64,000 bases of DNA from Streptomyces sp. NBC_00234 (GTDB lineage Bacteria > Actinomycetota > Actinomycetes > Streptomycetales > Streptomycetaceae): positions 1,674,001-1,738,000 of the forward strand of contig NZ_CP108101.1 of the NCBI RefSeq assembly GCF_036195325.1. Reading direction: 5' to 3'. Both the position numbers and the translations under genes were made by a program. A model generated the notes under the pieces. The model had not been told where the DNA came from and made no database searches. It saw nothing but the letters and a program-made list of their open reading frames with translations. Positions within the stretch are counted from its first letter, which is position 1. Each line of letters begins with the position of its first letter. Below are positions 25,363 through 32,943 of the stretch, piece by piece.

Positions 25363-26342
25363 AGTCCCAGCTCCTTCAGGACCGTGGCGACGCGCTGGTC
25401 CTGTGCGTCCAGGAAGTCGCCGAAGGCGTCGCCGGTGAGGAAGGCGTCGTCCCAGCCGTTCTTCTTCATCGATTCCTTCCACTCCGGTGAGTCGTGCAGC
25501 TTCCGGATCAGGGCGACGAGCTTGTCGCGTTCGGCGCCGGAGAGGCCGGGCGGGGCGACGATGCCACGCCAGTTGGTGAAGTCGGTGTCCAGACCCGATT
25601 CGCGGAGGGTGGGGGCGTCGAGGCCGGGGACCCGCTTCGGTCCGGTGACGGCGAGCAGCCGCAGCTCTCCCGCCCTGATCTGGTCGAGGTATTCGCCGAC
25701 ACCGGAGACGCCGAAGGCGACCTTGTTGCCGAGGATCGAGGCGAGGAGTTCGCCACCGCCGTCGAAGGGGATGTAGTTGACCTCCTTCGGCGCGATTCCG
25801 GCGGCCTTCGCCATCAGCATCGGGGCGAGGTGGTCGGGTCCGCCGGGCGAGGAGCCGCCGCCGACGGGGAGCTCGCCGGGGTTCTTTTTCCATGCCTCGA
25901 CCAGCTGGCCGATGGTCCTGTACGGGGAGTCCTTGGCGACGACGACGATGTCCTGCTCCTCGGTGAGCCGGGCGATCGGGGTCGTGTCGCCGAGTGTCTT
26001 CGGCGACTTGTTGGTGTGGACCGCGCCCACCACCCCGAGTCCCATGGACATGGCGAGCTTGCCGTTGCCGTGTTCGCCGACGAGCCGGGCCAGGCCGACG
26101 GTGCCGCCCGCGCCGGGGAGGTTGAACACCTCGACGTTGTGGGTGAGTCCGGCGTCCTCGGCGTTCTTGGCAGCGGTGCGTGCGGTGATGTCGTAACCGC
26201 CGCCGGGGGTGTTGGGGACCATGAGGCGCAGTCCGGGAATCTGTGTCCCGGTGCCGGAGCCGCTGCCCGTGGAGAGCAGCGGTGGTGCCACGAGCACCAG
26301 CAGCGCTGCCCCGGCCAGGGCGAGTGGAGTGCGCAGTCGCAC
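25359..26342 (-). CDS. tctC: Tripartite tricarboxylate transporter solute-binding protein
   Basis: 327 aa. The GTG at 26342 with GGCGGAA ahead is preferred over the upstream ATG at 26375. An N-terminal export helix (LALAGAALLVLVAPPLLS) lacks a lipobox cysteine. The Bug/TctC fold is clear: LMVPNTPGGGYDITARTAA, NLPGAGGTVGLARL, and YIPFDGGGELLASILGNKVA. It captures a carboxylate outside the membrane for TctAB. It is the first gene of the operon and divergent from a CitB-type response regulator. Confidence 0.92.
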   Translation of the reverse strand: MRLRTPLALAGAALLVLVAPPLLSTGSGSGTGTQIPGLRLMVPNTPGGGYDITARTAAKNAEDAGLTHNVEVFNLPGAGGTVGLARLVGEHGNGKLAMSMGLGVVGAVHTNKSPKTLGDTTPIARLTEEQDIVVVAKDSPYRTIGQLVEAWKKNPGELPVGGGSSPGGPDHLAPMLMAKAAGIAPKEVNYIPFDGGGELLASILGNKVAFGVSGVGEYLDQIRAGELRLLAVTGPKRVPGLDAPTLRESGLDTDFTNWRGIVAPPGLSGAERDKLVALIRKLHDSPEWKESMKKNGWDDAFLTGDAFGDFLDAQDQRVATVLKELGL

Positions 26343-26445
26343 GGGTTCCGCCTTTCTCTGTGAGGTGGCCCACATGTTGCCTGCGCGTTAACGAGCTGTC
26401 TCCGTTCCGGAATCAACGGACGTTGTGGTCGTTGTGGTCGCGCCC

Positions 26446-26451
26446 TACCGT
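26446..26451 (+). promoter_or_regulatory. -10 box of a leaderless promoter for the response regulator
   Basis: TACCGT ends 6 nt before the GTG start at 26458, with no Shine-Dalgarno sequence in between. Confidence 0.45.
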
Positions 26452-26457
26452 GTCGAC

Positions 26458-27165
26458 GTGACGAAAGTGCTGGTGGTGGACGACGACTTCATGGTCGCGA
26501 AGCTGCACTGCCGCTATGTGTCCGCGACGGACGGGTTCACGGTCGTCGGGGTGGCCCACAGCGGCGCCGAAGCGCTGCGCGCGGCGCGGGAGTTGCGTCC
26601 CGATCTGGTCCTGCTCGACATCTATCTGCCCGATATGGACGGGATCGGTGTGCTGCGCGCACTGCGCGCGGCGGAGGGGTCGGCCGCCGACGGGCACAGC
26701 GTCGACGCGCTGTTCATCACGGCCGCCCGCGACGCCGGGGTGGTGCGGGCGGCCCTGCGGGCGGGTGCGTTGCACTATCTGATCAAGCCGTTCCACCCGT
26801 CGGCGCTCCAGGAGCAACTGCAGCACGTGGCCTCGTTGCGCAACCGGCTCGACGCTCTCGACGAGGCACGCCAGGAGGCCCGGCAGGAGGACGTGGACCG
26901 GATCTTCGGCACCCGTCCGCCGGGCTCGCGCGAACTGCCCAAGGGCCTCGCGGCGCACACCGCCGATCTGGTGGAGCGGATCCTCCGTGACCACCCGGAC
27001 GGGCTGTCCGCGTCCCAGTGCGCGGAGGCGGGCTCCCTGTCACGGGTCAGCACCCGCCGGTATCTGGAGTACTTCGCGGAGACGGGGCGCGCGGAAGTGA
27101 CGCTGCGGTACGGCGGAACGGGGCGTCCCGAGCGCCGGTACCGCGCTGTTCTTCATCGCTTCTGA
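26458..27165 (+). CDS. CitB/DpiA-type response regulator, orphan
   Basis: 235 aa. The receiver domain (residues 3-125) has the acidic pair VVDDD at the N-terminus, the phosphoryl Asp in DLVLLDIYLPDMDG, the Thr/Ser switch in ALFITAARD and Lys in YLIKPFHP. The C-terminal part is a winged helix of the CitB kind (GLSASQCAEAGSLSRVSTRR, YLEYFAETGRAEVTLRYG). Such regulators act with a DcuS/CitA-like kinase and control di- and tricarboxylate uptake. It is divergent from tctCBA, its likely target. No sensor kinase is in the window. Confidence 0.92.
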   Translation: MTKVLVVDDDFMVAKLHCRYVSATDGFTVVGVAHSGAEALRAARELRPDLVLLDIYLPDMDGIGVLRALRAAEGSAADGHSVDALFITAARDAGVVRAALRAGALHYLIKPFHPSALQEQLQHVASLRNRLDALDEARQEARQEDVDRIFGTRPPGSRELPKGLAAHTADLVERILRDHPDGLSASQCAEAGSLSRVSTRRYLEYFAETGRAEVTLRYGGTGRPERRYRAVLHRF

Positions 27166-27286
27166 GTGGCTCCCCAAGCGCGCCACAACAGTCCTGTTGG
27201 GTGCCACGAGCCTTCCCCGTGCAGGTCAGCACCCCGCCCTGCGAGCTGGCCGCAGGCCGCTGCTTCGCCCGCCCCGGCGGGTGAAT

Positions 27287-27306
27287 CTACGTATTCGATT
27301 ACGTAG
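27287..27306. promoter_or_regulatory. 20-bp palindrome upstream of the small membrane protein gene
   Basis: CTACGTA-TTCGAT-TACGTAG has perfect 7-bp arms, and the inner bases nearly complete the symmetry. It lies in an AT-richer stretch without genes, 180 bp before the small membrane protein. It looks like a dimer binding site; the regulator is unknown. Confidence 0.4.
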
Positions 27307-27485
27307 TTCTACTGGCGCCTCCGGAAGGCAACGTTGGGAGACTCGCCCCATGCGCTTCCTGACGGAGACGGGTGTCACGCCGGGGAACTTGCTGCCTCCC
27401 CATTGGGCAACCGTCGACAGCGGTCCAACAGGGAGCCAACGCTGTCTGGTCAAGAGAGCCCAGCTGAACATTGGAGAGTCCTCCG

Positions 27486-27674
27486 TTGGTTTCCAAAATT
27501 CGTGTCCTTCTGGGCATGCTCGTGCTCCTGGCGCTGGCCATCGGCGCCATCGCCCTGCTCGCGGCCGTGAAAGCCGACGCCGCCTGGTTCACGATCGTCC
27601 CTCTCGGCATCCTCTTCATCGGCGCGTCCGTCGTCCGGTCGCTCGGATGGTTCGACAAAAAGGCCGGTGACTGA
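27486..27674 (+). CDS. Small two-helix membrane protein (hypothetical)
   Basis: 62 aa starting at a TTG (27486), with GGAG 10 nt upstream; an in-frame TTG at 27471 is the alternative. It has two hydrophobic helices, VLLGMLVLLALAIGAIALLA and AWFTIVPLGILFIGASVVRS, and a charged end FDKKAGD. Third positions are GC-rich inside the helices, which supports translation. I do not recognise a family. It stands alone in an 835-bp gap between the response regulator and the LPMO; the rest of that gap holds only the palindrome at 27287. Confidence 0.5.
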   Translation: MVSKIRVLLGMLVLLALAIGAIALLAAVKADAAWFTIVPLGILFIGASVVRSLGWFDKKAGD

Positions 27675-28000
27675 CCTGGCGGCTCGCAGGTCGGAGTAGA
27701 TGGTCTCCGAGTGGATGACCACGCGGGTAGGTCAGCGGCTCACAGGGCAACACGGCTCCCGGCGGGCGCTTCCCTGAGCCCTCTCCTAACCGCCCCTTAA
27801 GCGCGCCATAACGATGGCCGCCAGGGCCTTCCGACCGTCGGATCCGCTGTCCGTGGCGGCTAGTTTGCTGATCACCGGGACGGGGTCCGTTCCGTCGGCG
27901 ACATCCGAACGGGGGGTCTCACCGCCGTACGGGCCCTGCTCCGCACCCCCCGCACCGGACGTCCGCACACAGACGTGCCCCGCCGAAGGAGATCGCCACC

Positions 28001-29026
28001 ATGGCCGCCATCACGACCGTTCATCGCAAGCTCGCCGGGATCCTCGCCCTGGGTGTCGCGCCGCTCGCGCTGACCGGCCTCTCCGCCGCTCCGGCCGCCG
28101 CCCACGGTTCGCTGACGGACCCGGTGAGCCGCGTCTCGGCCTGCTTCGCCGAGGGGCCGGAGAGCCCGAAGTCGGCCGCCTGCCAGGCGGCGGTCGCGGC
28201 GGGCGGTACGCAGGCGCTGTACGACTGGAACGGGGTGAACATCGCCAACGCGGCGGGCAAGCACCGTGAACTGATCCCGGACGGCAAGCTGTGCAGCGCC
28301 GGCAACGACAAGTTCAAGGGGCTGGACCTTCCGCGCGCCGACTGGCCCTCGACCTCGATGAAGGCGGGCGCGCACACCTTCCGGTTCCGGGCCACCGCTC
28401 CGCACCGGGGCTCGTTCGAGCTGTACCTCACCAAGGCCGGCTACGACCCGGCGAAGCCCCTGAAGTGGTCGGACCTGGAGGAGAAGCCGTTCGCCGAGGC
28501 CACCGACCCGAAGTTGGAGAACGGTTCGTACGCCTTCGACGGCACCCTGCCGGCGCGTTCCGGGCGGCAGCTGATCTACACCGTCTGGCAGCGTTCGGAC
28601 TCCCCCGAGGCGTTCTACGCCTGCTCCGACGTGGTCTTCGGCGCGGCGGCGGGCGGCAGCGGTTCGGTCGCCGCGGTCCCGGCTCCCTCGGCGTCGGCCC
28701 CCTCCGAGGAGGAGATCACCGAGGGCGCCGACAAGTCGTCCGTCGAGCACAACGGGCACGGTGACGACGACGCCGGTACGGCGGCGGAGGTCACCGAGGC
28801 ATCCCCGGCGGCCGGGACGGAGACGCCCGGTACGGCGGCTCCCGCCCCGGCCAACGCCCCGGAGGCCAACGGCTCCGGGGCGGGCGAGGAGCTCGCCGAG
28901 ACGGGCGGTTCGAGCAGCAGCACGTACCTCGCGATCGGCGGGGCGGCGGCGCTGGCCGTCGGCGCGGCGGCCCTGTTCACGTCGACGCGTCGCCGGGCGG
29001 CCTCCGCCGCCCGCCACGGGCGCTGA
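28001..29026 (+). CDS. AA10 lytic polysaccharide monooxygenase with sortase anchor
   Basis: 341 aa, GAAGGAGA ribosome site. The signal peptide ends AAA|H so that the mature protein starts at His35, as the copper histidine brace requires; the second brace His is His135 in FRFRATAPHRG. The catalytic domain (35-215) is followed by a roughly 85-residue Ala/Glu/Pro-rich spacer, the sortase signal LAETG (298-302), a hydrophobic helix and RRR. Class E sortases of Streptomyces use LAxTG, so the enzyme should be fixed to the wall. It oxidatively cuts chitin, cellulose or a cell-surface glycan. Confidence 0.93.
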   Translation: MAAITTVHRKLAGILALGVAPLALTGLSAAPAAAHGSLTDPVSRVSACFAEGPESPKSAACQAAVAAGGTQALYDWNGVNIANAAGKHRELIPDGKLCSAGNDKFKGLDLPRADWPSTSMKAGAHTFRFRATAPHRGSFELYLTKAGYDPAKPLKWSDLEEKPFAEATDPKLENGSYAFDGTLPARSGRQLIYTVWQRSDSPEAFYACSDVVFGAAAGGSGSVAAVPAPSASAPSEEEITEGADKSSVEHNGHGDDDAGTAAEVTEASPAAGTETPGTAAPAPANAPEANGSGAGEELAETGGSSSSTYLAIGGAAALAVGAAALFTSTRRRAASAARHGR

Positions 29027-29135
29027 CGGCCGGTACGGGTCCGGTGGACGGCGAGGCGGTGGTGCGGGGACAGCCGCGCCACCGCCTCGCCGGATTCAGG
29101 TCGCGCGGGCGGCGCCCGGTGCGCCCGGGCCGGGG

Positions 29136-30029
29136 TCAGCCGATCACCGACAAGCAGTTCGTCGGGGTGGCGTGCGCCGGGTCCAGGGCGTTCTCCACCT
29201 CGTGGAAGGCGATCCGGTCGATGGTCCCGATCGCCACGTGCTCGGACAGGTCGGCCGCGCACAGGTCCTGGAGAAGGACGTTGCGTACGTTCGGCCCGTC
29301 CAGGTACTGCGTGCGGTACGGGGTCACGACCTCGTCGTACCGGGTGGCGATGACGGTGTAGCGGACTCCGGGCACGGTGTCGGCGCCCGCGTTGAGCTTG
29401 GTCATGAACGCGGAGCCGGCGACCTGGTCGGCGAGGCCGGGGGTGGCGGCGGTGAGCAGGTCCTCGGCGCCGGGGAAGTACGGCAGCAGCTTGGTCAGCC
29501 CGAGGAGGGTGGTGCCGTGGTTGTCGGGGGCGATGCCGACGAGGGCGTTCACCTTCGCGGCGCCACCGAGGAACTTCAGGTAGTAGTTCGGCATCATGCC
29601 GCCCTGGGAGTGGCCGACGAGGTCGGCCTTGGGCGCTCCGGTGGCGGCGAGCACCTTGTCGACGAACACGTCGAGCTGTCCGGCCGACTTCTCGATCGGG
29701 CCGAGTCCGTTGAAGAGCGGGACGCCCGGGAGCTGCCCGTAGTCGAGGGAGAAGACGCAGTACCCCCGGTTGACGAGGTAGGGGGCGAGGACCAGCCAGT
29801 TGTCGATCGAGTTGCCGAACGTGCCGTGGACCAGGACGACGGGGCGGGGATGGGCGGCGGAGGGCTTGCAGGTGTAGTCGTTCCAGCCACGCGACGTGGC
29901 GGTCTCGGCTGTGGGGGTGGCGGCGGTCGCGGTGGCCGTGGGGGCGGCGAAGGCTGCGACGACCAGGAGCAGCGCGGTCAGCGTCCGGCGCGCACGGCGG
30001 GTGCGCACCGGACGATTCCAGGGCAGCAT
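29136..30029 (-). CDS. Secreted alpha/beta-hydrolase lipase
   Basis: 297 aa with a signal peptide (RRTLTALLLVVAAFAAPTAT). The oxyanion block VVLVHGTFGNSIDNW starts at residue 64, and the nucleophile elbow GHSQGG puts the catalytic Ser at 141. The C-terminal part has NHGTTLLGLTKLLP and a His near FHEVENA. This matches the lipase class 2 (EstA/LipA) family, triacylglycerol or carboxyl-ester hydrolases. Two 14-bp TTAC..GTAA motifs lie 86-127 bp upstream and may regulate it. Confidence 0.9.
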   Translation of the reverse strand: MLPWNRPVRTRRARRTLTALLLVVAAFAAPTATATAATPTAETATSRGWNDYTCKPSAAHPRPVVLVHGTFGNSIDNWLVLAPYLVNRGYCVFSLDYGQLPGVPLFNGLGPIEKSAGQLDVFVDKVLAATGAPKADLVGHSQGGMMPNYYLKFLGGAAKVNALVGIAPDNHGTTLLGLTKLLPYFPGAEDLLTAATPGLADQVAGSAFMTKLNAGADTVPGVRYTVIATRYDEVVTPYRTQYLDGPNVRNVLLQDLCAADLSEHVAIGTIDRIAFHEVENALDPAHATPTNCLSVIG

Positions 30030-30114
30030 CGTGTGTTCTCCTTGCGGCTCAAGGGAGTTGCGATGTCTGTGCGCCCTGCGGCCCGGACCACAAGAGTTAT
30101 GTGCTCATGCCAAA

Positions 30115-30156
30115 TTACGCACGGGTAAGGTAGCTAGGGAAGTTACGCGTCGGTAA
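30115..30156. promoter_or_regulatory. Paired 14-bp TTAC-N6-GTAA motifs upstream of the lipase
   Basis: TTACGCACGGGTAA (30115-30128) and TTACGCGTCGGTAA (30143-30156) are near-identical direct copies, each with inverted TTAC/GTAA ends, spaced 28 bp. They form a likely twin operator in the lipase promoter. TetR regulators of lipid metabolism bind sites of this general shape; that is inference. Nothing else is seen between the lipase start and the amphi-Trp stop. Confidence 0.45.
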
Positions 30157-30331
30157 AAACTGACGCCCCGGCACGGAGCGTCGTATCAAGGCGTCATGAC
30201 GGGCAGACCGGCCCCCGGTTCCACCGCCGAGGGCGGCACCGCCGCCCGCCGCGCGGACACCCCCGCCAGGAGGCCGGCCGCGCGCCGGACAGGGTGCGTG
30301 GCGGACCCCAGGCCATCGGCACCGCTCGGGA

Positions 30332-30838
30332 TCATTCCGTGGCGGACCGCTTCGCCGCCTTGCTCTTGGCGGCACTCGCGCCGCCCCCGGCCTTGCCGGT
30401 CGCACTCTTCCGCGTCCTCGTGGCCTTCACCGCGCCCGCGGCCTTCTTCGTACCCGCGGTGATCCTCGCGCCCGCGGCTTTCGTCGCACCTGCGGCCTTT
30501 TCCGTGCCTGTGACCTTCTCCGCTCCCACGACCTTCTCCGCGCCTGCGGCCTTCTCCGCTCCCGCGGCCTTTTCCGCTCCCGCGGCCACCCGCGAGGGCG
30601 CTGCCCGGGTCGCCGCGGTCGGCCACTTGAACTCGATCTCCAGCTCGATCTCCCCGTCCTCGACCTCGATCTCGATCTCACTGCGAAGTTCGTCGGGGAT
30701 CCGCAGGCTCAGCGTCCCGAGGCCGAGTTCCAGTTCGGCATCGTCACCTTCCCTCAGCGCGGCGGCGAGCGCCTCCAGCTGATCAGCAGCCTCCTGGCGT
30801 GACAGCGAGCGCTTCTGCTCGAACTTGAGGTCCTTCAT
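30332..30838 (-). CDS. Amphi-Trp domain protein with Lys/Ala-rich repeat tail
   Basis: 168 aa. Residues 1-72 form the amphi-Trp domain: MKDLKFEQKRSLSRQEAADQ, alternating acidic/hydrophobic strands (EIEIEVEDGEIELEIEFKW) ending at Trp72. Residues 86-145 are ten imperfect hexapeptides based on AGAEKA, and the tail ends SAAKSKAAKRSATE. The tail resembles the Lys/Ala-rich arms of histone-H1-like and HupS-type proteins. The ATG at 30838 is chosen because GGAG lies 6 nt before it; upstream in-frame ATGs at 30844 and 30862 are possible. Function of the domain is unknown. Confidence 0.8.
   Translation of the reverse strand: MKDLKFEQKRSLSRQEAADQLEALAAALREGDDAELELGLGTLSLRIPDELRSEIEIEVEDGEIELEIEFKWPTAATRAAPSRVAAGAEKAAGAEKAAGAEKVVGAEKVTGTEKAAGATKAAGARITAGTKKAAGAVKATRTRKSATGKAGGGASAAKSKAAKRSATE
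30404..30583 (-). repeat. 18-bp tandem repeats in the amphi-Trp gene
   Basis: About ten degenerate 18-bp units, best preserved in the first three (AGAEKA codons, GCxGGxGCxGAGAAGGCx on the coding strand), encode the hexapeptide tail. Such an array can change length by slippage. Confidence 0.65.
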
Positions 30839-31080
30839 GGGCATCTCCGATCCGGCATGCACAGTAAATATCCGTAATTCTGATGCTATGCACGGGATCG
30901 GGCATCCTCATGGCCGAGCGGAGCGCCTGAACGGTCCATCGCGCGGACGAAAACCCCCCACCACGCTTCCCCGCCTCGGCGTTCTCCTGATACAGAGCGA
31001 CTCCGGCCCGGGTCCGCCAACCGGCTGACCTCCGCGGCGGGTCGCGTACCGCCGTGTGGGGTGGCTGGGACGATGCCGGG

Positions 31081-32706
31081 ATGGCACCCACGGCGGGCAC
31101 TGCGGCGAGTCCGGCAACAGCACGACTCGTCCTGCTGACACTCGCGGCCGGCCAGTTCCTGATGGCACTCGACAGCTCTGTCATGAACGTCTCGATCGCG
31201 ACCGTGGCCGAGGACGTGGGCACGACCGTGACGGGTGTCCAAGGCGCCATCACGGCGTACACCCTCGTGATGGCGATGTTCATGATCCCCGGGGGCAAGG
31301 CAGGGGCGCTGATCGGCCGCAAGCGCGCGTTCATGATCGGCTGCGTCATTTACGGCTGCGGCTCCCTCACCACGGCGCTCGCACCGAACCTGCCCGTACT
31401 GCTGCTCGGCTGGTCGTTCCTGGAGGGGATCGGGGCGGCGCTCATCCTGCCCGCGATCGTGGCGCTCGTGGCCAGCAACTTCGCCACCGAACGGCGTCCC
31501 GCCGCCTACGGGCTCGTGGCAGCCGCGGGGGCCGCCGCCATCGCGGTCGGGCCGCTCGTCGGGGGTGTCGCGACGACGTACTTCTCCTGGCGGTGGGTCT
31601 TCGCCGGTGAGGTGGTGATGGTGCTCGGCATCCTGGTGCTGGGCCGCCGCATCACGGACGCCCCGATCGGCGAACACCCGCGTATCGATCTCGTCGGCGC
31701 CGTACTCTCCGCCCTCGGGCTCGGGCTCTTCGTCTACGGGGTACTCCGCTCGGACGAATGGGGATGGTTCCAGCCGAAGCCCGACGCGCCTTCGTGGATC
31801 GGCGTTTCGATGGTCGTCTGGCTGATGTTGGCCGGCCTGTTCCTGGTCTGGCTCTTCCTCCGCTGGGAGGCCCTCCTGGTGCGGCGGCACCGGGAGCCAC
31901 TCGTCGACCCCGCCATTCTGCACAACAAGCAGCTGACCGGCGGGCTGACGATGTTCTTCTTCCAGTACCTCGTCCAGATGGGCATCTTCTTCGTCGTACC
32001 GCTCTACCTGTCGGTGGCGCTGGGCCTCTCCGCGCTCGCGACCGGCGCCCGCCTCCTGCCCCTCTCGCTGACGCTGCTGGCGGCAGCCATCCTGATCCCG
32101 CGCTTCTTCCCCGACGTCTCGCCGAGGCGGGTGGTCCAGCTCGGGATCTTCGCGTTGCTCGCGGGCGCGGTGGTCCTGATGGCCGCGCTCGACGCGGACG
32201 CCGGTGCGGAAGTCGTCGCCGTCCCCCTCCTGCTGATCGGGCTCGGCATGGGCGCACTGGCGTCGCAGCTCGGATCGGTCACCGTGTCCGCGGTACCGGA
32301 GGCGCAGAGCGCGGAGGTGGGCGGCGTCCAGAACGCCGTCACCAACCTCGGCGCCTCGATCGGGACCGCACTCGCCGGTTCGATCATGATCGCCACGCTC
32401 ACGTCCTCGTTCCTGGGCAGCGTCATGCAGAACCCGGCGATCCCGGAGGAGGTCAAGAGCCAGGCGACCGTCGAGCTCGAAAGCGGTGTGCCGTTCCTGT
32501 CGGACGCCCAGCTCACGTCCGCCCTCGAAGAAGCGGGCACGAACACGGAGGTGAGCCAGGCGGCACTCGACGCGAACGCCGACGCCAGGATCGACGGCCT
32601 GCGCGCCGCGCTCGCCATCCTCGCCTTCGCCGCACTCCTCGCGATGTTCTTCACGCACCGGATCCCGACGACCCAGCCCCGCTCGGTGGAGCCGGGGAAG
32701 CCCTAA
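31081..32706 (+). CDS. DHA2-type MFS drug/metabolite exporter
   Basis: 541 aa with about 14 membrane helices. MFS motifs: LDSSVMNVSIATVAEDVG in helix 1 (motif D1), GGKAGALIGRKRAFMIG loop 2-3 (motif A), and GPLVGGVATTYFSWRWVF (motif C, DHA2 antiporters). A roughly 65-residue loop before the last helix is unusual in length. The ATG at 31081 is taken over a GTG at 31054. It probably exports a toxic or secondary metabolite by proton antiport. No regulator is adjacent. Confidence 0.88.
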   Translation: MAPTAGTAASPATARLVLLTLAAGQFLMALDSSVMNVSIATVAEDVGTTVTGVQGAITAYTLVMAMFMIPGGKAGALIGRKRAFMIGCVIYGCGSLTTALAPNLPVLLLGWSFLEGIGAALILPAIVALVASNFATERRPAAYGLVAAAGAAAIAVGPLVGGVATTYFSWRWVFAGEVVMVLGILVLGRRITDAPIGEHPRIDLVGAVLSALGLGLFVYGVLRSDEWGWFQPKPDAPSWIGVSMVVWLMLAGLFLVWLFLRWEALLVRRHREPLVDPAILHNKQLTGGLTMFFFQYLVQMGIFFVVPLYLSVALGLSALATGARLLPLSLTLLAAAILIPRFFPDVSPRRVVQLGIFALLAGAVVLMAALDADAGAEVVAVPLLLIGLGMGALASQLGSVTVSAVPEAQSAEVGGVQNAVTNLGASIGTALAGSIMIATLTSSFLGSVMQNPAIPEEVKSQATVELESGVPFLSDAQLTSALEEAGTNTEVSQAALDANADARIDGLRAALAILAFAALLAMFFTHRIPTTQPRSVEPGKP

Positions 32707-32943
32707 GGTCCGCACGCAAGGCGCGGACGAGGGCCGACCTGCCCCCTCGCCCGTGCGGCGACCCCCGTGCGGGAGCCCCCGAGGGGTTCTAGTGTTGAGG
32801 GGAATCCTGGCGGTCCGAAGGCATCCACACCTTTTGCCTCACTCCCGCACGGGCTCGAGAACACCCCAGGAGCGCCGCTCCGGGTCGCCGCGTCCTCTGC
32901 CGGGCGGCCCCGGCCGCCGCACCGCCAGGCAGGAGGGCCTTCG

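Noticed and set aside
27701..27721. TGGTC ... GACCA inverted arms upstream of the LPMO, reminiscent of a DasR site
   Set aside because: The arms are 11 bp apart and lack the TGGTCTAGACCA core, so I do not call a DasR box.
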